A stretch of DNA of 64,000 bases, taken from contig NZ_RBID01000014.1 of the NCBI RefSeq assembly GCF_003633895.1, positions 62,001 to 126,000 of the forward strand, in the 5' to 3' direction. A program made the position numbers and the translations under genes. Position 1 is the first letter of the stretch; each line of letters starts with the position of its first letter. Source of the DNA: Vogesella indigofera (GTDB taxonomy: Bacteria; Pseudomonadota; Gammaproteobacteria; Burkholderiales; Chromobacteriaceae). The notes below the pieces were generated by a model that worked only from the letters and a program-made list of their open reading frames with translations, was not told where the DNA came from and did not search any database. Below are positions 37,474 to 44,868 of the stretch, one piece after another.

Positions 37474-38279
37474 GCGCCCTCCAGGCCGAAGCTGCCGGCC
37501 AGACTTTGCTGTGCCGGGTAGGCGAAATGCACCGGGCCGTCGGCCTCGCCGTGCACGAACTGGTGTACCCAAGGCGAGTCGGAGGCGCGGACCTCGTCCG
37601 GGGTACCGGCGGCGGCGATCTTGCCGCCGGCGATGAAGTAGACGTAGTCGACGATTTCCAGCGACTTGTGCACGTCGTGGGTGACCATCACCGCCGAGGT
37701 ACCCAGCGCGTCGCTCAGCTTCTTGATCAAGAGCGCGATGGTGGCCAGCGAGATCGGGTCCAGCCCGGTGAACGGTTCGTCGTAGAGCATGATCTGCGGG
37801 TCGAGCGCGATGGCGCGAGCCAGTGCGACGCGGCGCGACATGCCGCCGGACAGCTCGGCCGGCATCAGCGCCTCGGTGCCGCGCAGGCCGACGGCGTGCA
37901 GTTTCATCAGCACCAGATCGCGCACCATCTCCGGGCTGAGCGAGGTGTGCTCGCGGATCGGGAACGCGACGTTGTCGAACACCGGCAGGTCGGTAAACAG
38001 CGCGCCGAACTGGAACAGCATGCCCATGCGACGGCGGTGCTGGTACAGCTCGCGCTGGTTCATGCGGCCAACGTCGCGGCCGTCGACCAGCACCTGGCCC
38101 TGCTGGGCGCGGATCTGGCCGGCGATCAGTCGCAGCAGCGTGGTCTTGCCGCTGCCGCTGCCGCCCATGATGGCGACCAGCTGGCCACGGCCGATTTTCA
38201 GCGAGATGTCCTGCAGGATGAGCCGGTCGCCATAGCCGAAGCTGACGCGGTTGAATTCGATGAAACTGTCGTTTTGCAC
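37470..38279 (-). CDS. mlaF: Phospholipid ABC transporter ATP-binding protein MlaF
   Basis: A 269-residue ABC ATPase. Walker A is GGSGSGKTT (about 39-47), the signature is LSGGMSRRVALARA (about 141), and Walker B is IMLYDEPFTGLDP (about 162). LFQFGALFTDL at the Q-loop is typical of the Mla subfamily. It powers retrograde lipid transport in MlaFEDB. The start is a GTG at 38279 (no in-frame ATG upstream). A promoter with -10 TACAAT is about 70 bp upstream. Confidence 0.94.
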   Translation of the reverse strand: MQNDSFIEFNRVSFGYGDRLILQDISLKIGRGQLVAIMGGSGSGKTTLLRLIAGQIRAQQGQVLVDGRDVGRMNQRELYQHRRRMGMLFQFGALFTDLPVFDNVAFPIREHTSLSPEMVRDLVLMKLHAVGLRGTEALMPAELSGGMSRRVALARAIALDPQIMLYDEPFTGLDPISLATIALLIKKLSDALGTSAVMVTHDVHKSLEIVDYVYFIAGGKIAAAGTPDEVRASDSPWVHQFVHGEADGPVHFAYPAQQSLAGSFGLEGA

Positions 38280-38312
38280 GATGTGGTGGCGAGTCCTTGG
38301 GGGGAACAGGTA

Positions 38313-38336
38313 AGGGGATCGTATTCACGATCCCCT
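38313..38336. other. Hairpin in the mla leader / after dapD
   Basis: A 10-bp perfect stem AGGGGATCGT / ACGATCCCCT with ATTC loop and no T-run. It would be in the 5' leader of the mla mRNA, about 34 nt before the mlaF GTG. It could be a weak dapD terminator or a leader structure. Confidence 0.5.
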
Positions 38337-38351
38337 CCGCTTTGCCCCGCT

Positions 38352-38380
38352 ATTGTACCTGCCTATGCTGCATGGCGCAA
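38352..38380 (-). promoter_or_regulatory. Probable sigma70 promoter of the mla operon
   Basis: On the minus strand, TTGCGC (38375-38380) and TACAAT (38352-38357) are separated by 17 bp, between dapD and mlaF. Confidence 0.55.
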
Positions 38381-38444
38381 AAAGGCGGCGCCATGACGGG
38401 TGCAAGTGTGGCAGGCCGGTGCATGGTGTGGCACCGGCGCCGGC

Positions 38445-39266
38445 TTACACGCCGCGCAGCAGTTCGTTGATGCTGGTCTTGCTGCGCGTCTGCGCGTCGA
38501 CCTTCTTCACGATCACCGCGCAGTACAGGCTGTGGCTGCCGTCTTTCGATGGCAGGTTGCCGGATACCACCACCGAGCCCGGCGGAATGCGACCGTAGCT
38601 GACTTCGCCGGTTTCGCGGTCGTAGATCTTGGTCGACTGGCCGATGTAGACGCCCATCGAGATCACCGAGCCTTCGCCGACGATCACGCCTTCCACCACT
38701 TCCGAACGCGCGCCGATGAAGCAGTTGTCCTCGATGATGGTCGGGTTGGCCTGCAGTGGCTCCAGCACGCCGCCGATGCCGACGCCGCCGGACAGGTGCA
38801 CGTTCTTGCCGATTTGCGCGCAGCTGCCGACGGTGGCCCAGGTGTCGACCATGGTGCCTTCGTCAACGTAGGCGCCGATGTTCACGTAGGACGGCATCAG
38901 CACGGTGTTCTTGGCGATGAAGCTGCCCTTGCGCGCCACGGCGCCCGGTACCACGCGGAAGCCGGCGTCCTGGAAGCGCTGCTGGTTCCAGTCGTTGAAC
39001 TTGGTGTCGACCTTGTCGAAGTAGCGCGACACGCCGTCGTCCAGCACTTCGTTGTCGCGGATGCGGAACGACAGCAGGACGGCTTTCTTCACCCACTGGT
39101 TGACCACCCAGTCGCTGCCGTTCTTCTCGGCGACGCGCAGGCGACCTTCATCCAGCTCGTTGATCACTTGTTCGATTGCCGACTTCAGCTCGGCGGAGAC
39201 GGTGGCCGGGGTGATCTCGGCGCGTTTTTCAAAAGCTTCTTCGATGAGGGCTTGAATCGGGTGCAT
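38445..39266 (-). CDS. dapD: 2,3,4,5-Tetrahydropyridine-2,6-dicarboxylate N-succinyltransferase DapD
   Basis: A 273-residue protein, essentially the E. coli length. The left-handed beta-helix hexapeptide repeats are visible from about residue 105 ([47 protein letters not shown]). It succinylates tetrahydrodipicolinate in lysine/meso-diaminopimelate synthesis. The start [19 protein letters not shown] (39266) aligns with the family and has AAGGA 9 nt upstream; longer in-frame starts add unconserved residues. It lies 83 bp after dapC, which acts later in the same pathway. Confidence 0.96.
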   Translation of the reverse strand: MHPIQALIEEAFEKRAEITPATVSAELKSAIEQVINELDEGRLRVAEKNGSDWVVNQWVKKAVLLSFRIRDNEVLDDGVSRYFDKVDTKFNDWNQQRFQDAGFRVVPGAVARKGSFIAKNTVLMPSYVNIGAYVDEGTMVDTWATVGSCAQIGKNVHLSGGVGIGGVLEPLQANPTIIEDNCFIGARSEVVEGVIVGEGSVISMGVYIGQSTKIYDRETGEVSYGRIPPGSVVVSGNLPSKDGSHSLYCAVIVKKVDAQTRSKTSINELLRGV

Positions 39267-39349
39267 GTGGCTCAGTCCTTTGGCAAGGTGGATTTCTACA
39301 GACATGATGGGTTTTCTGCTGGTTTGGTTGTTCGGTGGTGTTATTGGTT

Positions 39350-40540
39350 TTAGTGGTACTGCTGCAAAAACTGTTCGATGCGCGCGGCGGCGGCGACGCA
39401 TTCCGCCAGCGGCGCCACCAGCGCCAGGCGCACACGGCCGGCGCCGGGGTTGACGCCGTGCGCGTCACGGGCGAGGAAGCTGCCGGGCAGCACGGTGATG
39501 TGCTGCTGCGCGAACAGCTCGCGGGCGAAGCGGGCATCGTCACCGCCGGGCACCGCCGCCCACAGGTAGAAGCCGGCATCCGGCCGCGTGACGTCCAGCA
39601 CCTGCGCCAGGCGCGCGGTGACGGCGTCGAATTTGGCAGTATACGCGTCACGGTTGGCCGCAACATGCTCTTCGTCGTTCCACGCGGCGATGCTGGCCTG
39701 CTGGATGGTGACGCTCATCGCGCTGCCATGATAGGTACGATATAGCAGGAATTTTTCCAGCACTTTGGCATTGCCGGCGACGAAGCCGGAACGCAGGCCG
39801 GGGGCATTGCTGCGCTTGGACAGGCTGGTGAACATCACCAGCCGCTCAAAGCCGCGGCCGAGCTGTTGCGCCGCCTGCAGCCCGCCCAGCGGCGGGGTGC
39901 CGAAGTGGATCTCGGAGTAGCACTCGTCGCTGGCGATGATGAAACCGTAGCGGTCGGACAGCGAGAACAGTGTGTTCCAGTCGGCAAGCGACATCACCGC
40001 CCCGGTCGGGTTGCCCGGGCTGCATACTACGACCACCTGCGTGCGCTGCCAGACGGCCTCCGGCACCGCGGCCCAGTCCGGCTGGTAGCGGTTGGCGGCC
40101 AGGCAATTGACATAGTAAGGTTCGGCGCCGGTCAGCAGCGCGGCGCCTTCGTAGATCTGGTAGAACGGGTTGGGCGAGATCAGCACCGGCTTCTGCTCGC
40201 CGCGCGGATCGATCACCGCCTGCACGAAGGAAAACAGTGCCTCGCGGCTGCCGCACACCGGCAGGATTTCGCGGGCGGCGTCCACGCTGACGCCATAGCG
40301 GCGCTGCAGCCAGCCGGCACAGGCGCCGCGCAGTGCGTCGCTGCCGAGGGTGGCCGGGTAGGCGGCGAGGCCGTCCAGCGCATCGATCAGCGCCTGTTTC
40401 ACCACCGCCGGGGTCGGGTGCTTTGGCTCGCCGATCGACAGGTTGATGTGCGGCAGGTCGGCGGGAGGCGTCACGCCGGCCAGCAGGCCGCGCAAACGCT
40501 GGAACGGGTAGGGCTGCAACAGTTCGAGGTGGGGATTCAA
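39350..40540 (-). CDS. dapC: Succinyldiaminopimelate transaminase DapC
   Basis: A 396-residue class I/II PLP aminotransferase. Visible are [12 protein letters not shown], the [12 protein letters not shown] loop, [10 protein letters not shown], and the PLP lysine in [20 protein letters not shown] (about residue 235). It transaminates N-succinyl-2-amino-6-oxopimelate in the succinylase branch of lysine synthesis. The likely start is TTG at 40540 (protein beginning [16 protein letters not shown]) because AAGGAAG lies 7 nt before it and no suitable ATG exists. It is divergent from the EamA transporter and next to dapD. Confidence 0.92.
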   Translation of the reverse strand: MNPHLELLQPYPFQRLRGLLAGVTPPADLPHINLSIGEPKHPTPAVVKQALIDALDGLAAYPATLGSDALRGACAGWLQRRYGVSVDAAREILPVCGSREALFSFVQAVIDPRGEQKPVLISPNPFYQIYEGAALLTGAEPYYVNCLAANRYQPDWAAVPEAVWQRTQVVVVCSPGNPTGAVMSLADWNTLFSLSDRYGFIIASDECYSEIHFGTPPLGGLQAAQQLGRGFERLVMFTSLSKRSNAPGLRSGFVAGNAKVLEKFLLYRTYHGSAMSVTIQQASIAAWNDEEHVAANRDAYTAKFDAVTARLAQVLDVTRPDAGFYLWAAVPGGDDARFARELFAQQHITVLPGSFLARDAHGVNPGAGRVRLALVAPLAECVAAAARIEQFLQQYH

Positions 40541-40587
40541 CGCCGCTTCCTTGCAATGCAACAAAACGACAAGTGTAAGAAAAGACT

Positions 40588-41505
40588 ATGAATCTGGCAA
40601 AACAAAAGCTGCTGGCGGTGACGTGCGCACTGACCACGGCACTGGTGTGGGGGCTGATGTGGTTCCCGTTTCGCGCGCTGCACGAGGCCGGCTTTTCCAC
40701 CGCTGCCACCTCGCTGACGGTGTACCTGGTCTCCGCCGCGCTGGGCGTGGTGCTGTTCCGCGAGGTGTTCCGCCGCGAGGCGCGCTTCGAGTTCATCCTG
40801 CTGCCGCTGGCCCTGCTGTATGGCTGGTGCAACTTCAGCTACACCTGGGCGGTGTCGGAGGGGCAGGTGATGCGCGTGCTGCTGCTGTTCTACCTGTCGC
40901 CGCTGTGGAGCGCGCTGTTTTCCTGGCTGCTGCTGCACGAGCGGCTGAGCCGCATCGGCTGGCTGGTGATCGCGATGTCGCTGGGTGGCATGCTGGTGAT
41001 CCTGTACCGCCCGGGGCTGTTTAGCGGCGATTTCTTCTCCAGCCGCGCCGACTGGCTGGCGCTGTCCGGCGGCATCAGCTTCGCGCTGGGCAATGTGCTG
41101 TCGAAGAAGGCGCACGCGCTGCCGGTGGCGCTGAAGTCGGCGATGGTGTGGCTGGGCGTGGCCGCCTGCGGCCTGGCGTCGCTGCTGTGGCGCGGCCAGC
41201 TGGGTGCGGAGCTTATGCTGCTGCACGGCGAGGTGCTGCTGATCGTGCTGGTGCTGGGCGTCACGCTGCTGGCGACCAGCATCATCTCGATGCACGGGCT
41301 GTCCATCCTGCCGGCGACGCAGGTGATGACGCTGATGCTGATGGAGCTACTGTTCGCCGCCATTTCCGCCTATCTGCTCGCCGGCGAGCGCATGCAGCTG
41401 CAGGAGTGGATCGGTGGCGCGCTGATCGCCAGCGCCAGCCTGCTGTCCGGCCACATCGTCGCCAAACCGAAGCCGGCGGCACCGCCGCTGCCACAGGCGG
41501 CGTAG
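40588..41505 (+). CDS. EamA/DMT-family transporter
   Basis: A 305-residue protein with ten hydrophobic segments in two EamA halves (about 10-135 and 155-290). The first includes LVWGLMWFPFRALHEAGFS; the second ends AYLLAGERMQLQEWIGGALIASASLLSG, with the conserved acidic Glu. It probably exports or imports a metabolite, and the substrate is unknown. It is divergent from dapC with a 47-bp gap, which raises, but does not prove, a link to amino acids. A hairpin of two recurrent words follows its stop by 2 bp. Confidence 0.88.
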   Translation: MNLAKQKLLAVTCALTTALVWGLMWFPFRALHEAGFSTAATSLTVYLVSAALGVVLFREVFRREARFEFILLPLALLYGWCNFSYTWAVSEGQVMRVLLLFYLSPLWSALFSWLLLHERLSRIGWLVIAMSLGGMLVILYRPGLFSGDFFSSRADWLALSGGISFALGNVLSKKAHALPVALKSAMVWLGVAACGLASLLWRGQLGAELMLLHGEVLLIVLVLGVTLLATSIISMHGLSILPATQVMTLMLMELLFAAISAYLLAGERMQLQEWIGGALIASASLLSGHIVAKPKPAAPPLPQAA

Positions 41506-41507
41506 CG

Positions 41508-41540
41508 CAAGGTTGGCCGCAGACCTTGCGGCCAACCTTG
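41508..41540. repeat. Inverted pair of DUS-like words forming a hairpin after the EamA gene
   Basis: CAAGGTTGGCCGCA (41508-41521) and its perfect complement (41527-41540) flank a 5-nt loop: a 14-bp stem placed 3 bp after the stop codon, without a T-run. Confidence 0.92.
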
Positions 41541-41669
41541 TGTCGAGCGCAAGCGCTGTCGCTAACGCTCCCATCGCTACTGCCAGCCCGCCAGCGCGGT
41601 GCCGGCGGTGCGGCCACCCACTTTCCCGCGTTGTCTTTTCGCTACTTGTGTTTTGCCACGGCGTTGGCG

Positions 41670-41705
41670 ATAATTCGTTCAATATTTCAACGATTGTCAA
41701 AATAT
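41670..41705 (+). promoter_or_regulatory. Candidate ArsR operator
   Basis: An AT-rich, imperfect inverted repeat (AATATTTCAA and TTGTCAAAATAT around 41680-41705) directly abuts the arsR start, as expected for ArsR autoregulation. Confidence 0.45.
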
Positions 41706-42012
41706 GGAAACGAAATCCGCCGTCAAGATGCTGGCCGCGCTGGCGCAGGAAACCCGCCTCGCGGTGTTCCGCCAGCTGGTGGAGGCCGGCCCCGCCGGTC
41801 GTGCCGCCGGCGAGCTGGCCGAGGTGCTGGGCTGCGCGCCGGCCACGCTGTCCTTCCATCTGAAAGAGCTGTCCAACGCGGCGCTGATCGAGGGGCGTCA
41901 GGATGGCCGCTTCGTGATCTACGCCGCCAACTTCGCCAGCATGAACGCGCTGCTGGCGTTTATGACCGAAAACTGCTGTCGCGCCTCCAGTGCCGACGGC
42001 TGTGCTTGCTGA
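41704..42012 (+). CDS. arsR: Arsenic-responsive repressor ArsR
   Basis: A 102-residue winged-helix ArsR/SmtB repressor with HTH core LAEVLGCAPATLSFHLKELSNAALI (about 38-62). The inducer site is not the classic CVC in the DNA helix. Instead there is a C-terminal cluster Cys91-Cys92 and Cys100/Cys102 (ENCCRASSADGCAC), resembling the Acidithiobacillus-type ArsR with a C-terminal As(III) site. It is the first gene of arsR-arsI-arsC-aquaporin and should derepress the operon on binding arsenite or methylarsenite. Confidence 0.93.
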   Translation: METKSAVKMLAALAQETRLAVFRQLVEAGPAGRAAGELAEVLGCAPATLSFHLKELSNAALIEGRQDGRFVIYAANFASMNALLAFMTENCCRASSADGCAC

Positions 42013-42026
42013 ACCGGAGAACTGTG

Positions 42027-42605
42027 ATGAAACGACTGCATATTCACGTGTCGGTGGATGAGCTGGCCACCAGCGTGCGCTTCTACAACGCGCTGTTCGG
42101 CGCCGAGCCGACGGTATTGAAACCGGACTACGCCAAGTGGCTGCTGGACGACCCGCGCGTCAACTTTGCCATCAGCCAGCGCGGCGCCCCGGCCGGGCTG
42201 GATCACCTCGGCATCCAGGCCGAGAACGGCGACGAGCTGGCCGAGCTGAAGCAGCGCATCGACGCCGCCGGCATGGCGGCGCTGACGGAAGAGGGGACCA
42301 CCTGCTGCTACGCCAAATCGGACAAGCACTGGGTGCAGGACCCGTCCGGCATCGCCTGGGAAACCTACCACACGCTGGACAGCGCGCCGACCTACAACGA
42401 CGCGCCGGCAGCCGCTGCGGCCAACCCCGACAGCTGCTGTGCCCCGGCTCCCGCCGCGCTGGCCGCCGCCGACGCCTGTTGCGCCCCGGCCGATAGCAGC
42501 GCCACGGCCAGCGCCTGCTGCGCGCCGGCCCCGCAAAAAATCCAGCTGATCGCACGCAAGAACATCGAGGCCATCGTATCCCGCGAAAGGAAGTCCCGTG
42601 ACTGA
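42027..42605 (+). CDS. arsI: ArsI/CadI-type extradiol dioxygenase (C-As lyase) with Cys-rich C-terminal tail
   Basis: A 192-residue vicinal-oxygen-chelate fold protein. MKRLHIHVSVDELATSVRFYNALFGAEPTVLKPDYAKWLLDDPRVNFAISQRG opens it, with metal ligand candidates His5/His7, His60 and Glu112. A vicinal Cys93-Cys94 pair (GTTCCYA) matches the trivalent organoarsenical site of ArsI, which cleaves the C-As bond of methylarsenite. Residues about 120-175 form an Ala-rich linker with three CCAPA units (six extra Cys), an unusual probable metalloid-binding tail. Overlaps arsC by 8 bp. A CadI-like cadmium role is the alternative. Confidence 0.87.
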   Translation: MKRLHIHVSVDELATSVRFYNALFGAEPTVLKPDYAKWLLDDPRVNFAISQRGAPAGLDHLGIQAENGDELAELKQRIDAAGMAALTEEGTTCCYAKSDKHWVQDPSGIAWETYHTLDSAPTYNDAPAAAAANPDSCCAPAPAALAAADACCAPADSSATASACCAPAPQKIQLIARKNIEAIVSRERKSRD

Positions 42606-43092
42606 CAAGGTCTACAATGTACTGATCCTGTGCACCGGCAACTCGGCGCGCAGCATCCTCGGCGAAGCACTGATCAACCATCTGGGCCAGGGCCGCTTCA
42701 AGGGTTACAGTGCTGGCAGCCAGCCTGCCGGCAAGGTCAATCTCTATGCGCTCAAGACGCTGGAAAAGCACGGTCTGGATACCGCCGGCTACCGCAGCAA
42801 GAGCTGGGACGAGTTCGGCGTGGCGGGCGCGCCGCAAATGGACTTCGTGTTCACCGTCTGCGGCAGCGCCGCCGGCGAAACCTGCCCGCTGTGGCCGGGC
42901 ACGCCGCTGCGTGCGCACTGGGGGCTGGAAGATCCGGCCGGCGTCGGCAGCAACGACGACGAGGCGATGGCGGCGTTCGCGAAGGCGTACCAGATCATCC
43001 ATCGCCGCGTCAGCCGCTTCGTGGCGCTGGACATCGCCGCGTTGGGCGAGGACGAACTGAAGGCCGAACTGGCCGCCATCGGGAAGGCATAA
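42598..43092 (+). CDS. arsC: Arsenate reductase ArsC (low-molecular-weight phosphatase type)
   Basis: A 164-residue protein. The phosphate-loop CTGNSARS (about 12-19) replaces the classic CX5R of LMW phosphatases, and the downstream DPAG and Cys in FTVCGSAAGETCP fit the ArsC relay. It reduces As(V) to As(III) using thioredoxin or glutaredoxin/glutathione. The start is a GTG at 42598, overlapping arsI, with GAAAGGAAG upstream. The product As(III) would leave through the adjacent aquaporin. Confidence 0.92.
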   Translation: MTDKVYNVLILCTGNSARSILGEALINHLGQGRFKGYSAGSQPAGKVNLYALKTLEKHGLDTAGYRSKSWDEFGVAGAPQMDFVFTVCGSAAGETCPLWPGTPLRAHWGLEDPAGVGSNDDEAMAAFAKAYQIIHRRVSRFVALDIAALGEDELKAELAAIGKA

Positions 43093-43095
43093 GCG

Positions 43096-43761
43096 ATGCG
43101 GGCATTGGTTGCAGAAGCCATCGGCAGTGCCTTGCTGCTGGCGGTGGTGGTCGGCTCCGGCATCATGGGCCAAACGTTGGCCGCAGGGAATGACGCGGTC
43201 GCCTTGCTGGCCAATGCGCTGGCCACCGGCGCCGGCCTGCTGGTGCTGATCACGCTGTTTGCGCCCTTGTCGGGCGCGCACTTCAATCCGGCGGTCAGCC
43301 TGGTGATGGCGGCGCGCGGCGAGCTGCCGTGGCCGCGCGTGTTGCCGTATCTGGCGGCGCAAGTGGCCGGCGCCGTCGCCGGCGTGCTGCTGGCGCACGC
43401 GATGTTCGGCCTGCCCTTGCTGCAGGAATCGCAGCACCTGCGCAGCGGTTGGCCGCAGTGGCTGGCCGAGGTCACCGCCACCGCCGGCCTGCTGCTGACC
43501 ATTCTGGGCGGCGTGCGTCACGCCCGCGACAAGGTGCCGCTGCTGGTGGCGCTGTACATCGTGGCGGCGTACTGGTTTACCGCCTCGACCTCGTTCGCCA
43601 ATCCGGCGGTGACGCTGGCGCGCAGCCTGAGCGATACCTTTGCCGGCATCGCGCCGGCCGATGTCGGCGGCTTTGTGCTGGCGCAGCTGGCGGGGGCGGC
43701 CATCGGCGGCGGGCTGGGCGGCTGGCTGTTCGCCGCCGAGCAGGATACCGCCGGCGCCTGA
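43096..43761 (+). CDS. MIP-family aquaglyceroporin, AqpS-like arsenite channel
   Basis: A 221-residue channel with six membrane spans and both half-helix motifs, NPAVSLV (about 64) and NPAVTLARS (about 168). Position in an ars operon parallels AqpS of Sinorhizobium, which replaces ArsB and lets As(III) (and methylarsenite) exit down its gradient. Residues around the second motif (TASTSFANPAVT) suggest a wide selectivity filter; this is inference. Two copies of the recurrent word lie in frame (43174, 43447), the second encoding GWPQ. Terminator follows. Confidence 0.9.
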   Translation: MRALVAEAIGSALLLAVVVGSGIMGQTLAAGNDAVALLANALATGAGLLVLITLFAPLSGAHFNPAVSLVMAARGELPWPRVLPYLAAQVAGAVAGVLLAHAMFGLPLLQESQHLRSGWPQWLAEVTATAGLLLTILGGVRHARDKVPLLVALYIVAAYWFTASTSFANPAVTLARSLSDTFAGIAPADVGGFVLAQLAGAAIGGGLGGWLFAAEQDTAGA

Positions 43762-43779
43762 GGCGGCTTGATCGGTCTG

Positions 43780-43806
43780 GGGCCGCAGCGAGCTGCGGCC
43801 CTTTTC
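43780..43806 (+). terminator. Intrinsic terminator of the ars operon
   Basis: The 9-bp stem GGGCCGCAG / CTGCGGCCC with CGAG loop is followed by TTTT. Confidence 0.9.
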
Positions 43807-43812
43807 GCGTCC

Positions 43813-43835
43813 AAAAAAAACGGCCCGCAGGCCGT
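43813..43835 (-). terminator. Intrinsic terminator of the lut operon
   Basis: The stem ACGGCC / GGCCGT with CGCA loop (43820-43835) is followed on the minus strand by eight T. Confidence 0.88.
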
Positions 43836-43864
43836 GTCAAGAGAAGCTACAACGCAGATTCGGT

Positions 43865-44431
43865 TCACACGAAGATCACCAGCGCCGCCATCGCGCCGTG
43901 CGCGCCCATTACCAGGCTCTGTTCGATGTCGGCGGTGCGCGAGCTGCCGCTGATGAAGCCGCCAAAGCCGTGCTCGCGGATGCTGACGCGGGCGTAGGCG
44001 TCGCGCATGGTGTCGACGATGGCGTCTTTCGGCACCACCAGCACCAGCTTCTGGGTGAGGAAATACAGCGCGCGCTGGCTGTTGCCGGCGTGGCTGACCC
44101 ACACCGCCGCGCTCTCCGCTACCGCCAGTTCGCCGGGCACGATGGCGATATCGACGTCGTGCCAGTCGTGCGGCGCGCTCACCTGTTCCGGGTTGGCGGC
44201 GGTGACATCGACCACGCGGCCGGGTTGCGGCCAACGTTGCGCCACGATGCCGGCGACGGTTTCGCCCGGCTGCAGTTGTACCGCGTCGCCGCCGAGATTG
44301 CGCACCAGCGTGGCAAAGGCGTCGAACTTGTCGGCAAAGGTGATGAACGGTACGGCGTCGATGTCCGGCAAGGCCGGGCCGTGCGGGCGCTTGTGCCGCA
44401 GTTTGGCCAGTATCTGTTCGCGGCTGCTCAT
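43865..44431 (-). CDS. lutC: Lactate utilization protein C (LUD domain)
   Basis: A 188-residue LUD-domain protein (YkgG/LutC). VAESAAVWVSHAGNSQRALYFLTQKLVLVVPKDAIVDTMRDAY (about 108-150) and the terminal GSSRTADIEQSLVMGAHGAMAALVIFV are hallmark blocks. With LutA and LutB it oxidises L-lactate to pyruvate. Its ATG at 44431 overlaps the stop of the acetyltransferase gene. It is the last gene of lutA-lutB-GNAT-lutC. The recurrent word at 44224 lies in frame, encoding QRWPQ. Confidence 0.92.
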   Translation of the reverse strand: MSSREQILAKLRHKRPHGPALPDIDAVPFITFADKFDAFATLVRNLGGDAVQLQPGETVAGIVAQRWPQPGRVVDVTAANPEQVSAPHDWHDVDIAIVPGELAVAESAAVWVSHAGNSQRALYFLTQKLVLVVPKDAIVDTMRDAYARVSIREHGFGGFISGSSRTADIEQSLVMGAHGAMAALVIFV

Positions 44432-44868
44432 GGCGCGCTCCATTGGTAATGGTTGTCCCAGTCGTCGGCCTGCAACAGTACAAAGCCGTGACGCTGGTAG
44501 AAAAGGTTGGCCGCACTGTGCTTCAGCGCGCCAAGCCGGAGCGGCAAGCCTTGTGCGGCGGCCTGCTGCTGCAACTGCCACAGCAGCGCGCTGCCGATGC
44601 CGTGGCCGCTGTGTGCCGGCGCCAGGTAGAGGTGATGCAGGTACAGGTGGTCGGCGGCGGTGTGCAGCGCGTACCAGCCGATGCGCTCGCCATGCTGCAC
44701 GATCCAGCGGCTGTGCTGTGGCGCAAAGCTGGCGGCCAGCCGGTCGCGGGCGCGTTGGGCGTCGAAGCGGCCGATGGCGCTCAGGCTGGGCTGCATCGCG
44801 GCGATGCGCAGTGCCAGCAGCGCCTCGAAATCGTCGGCCGCTACCGACGCGGTGTGCCAGTCGCTCAT
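44428..44868 (-). CDS. GNAT-family N-acetyltransferase embedded in the lut operon
   Basis: A 146-residue single-domain GNAT. The acetyl-CoA motif appears as HHLYLAPAHSGHGIGSALLWQLQQQAAAQG (about 79-108), and the C-terminal AANLFYQRHGFVLL is typical. It overlaps lutB and lutC by 4 bp on each side, so it is translated as part of the lactate operon. Substrate is unknown; regulation of a Lut protein by acetylation would be speculative. The frame remains open upstream across lutB, but that part is not coding. Confidence 0.86.
   Translation of the reverse strand: MSDWHTASVAADDFEALLALRIAAMQPSLSAIGRFDAQRARDRLAASFAPQHSRWIVQHGERIGWYALHTAADHLYLHHLYLAPAHSGHGIGSALLWQLQQQAAAQGLPLRLGALKHSAANLFYQRHGFVLLQADDWDNHYQWSAP

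Noticed and set aside
36685-38328. A single 547-residue fusion over mlaF and mlaE.
   Set aside because: The upstream half is a shifted frame of mlaF; both separate proteins are complete with a 4-bp overlapping stop/start.
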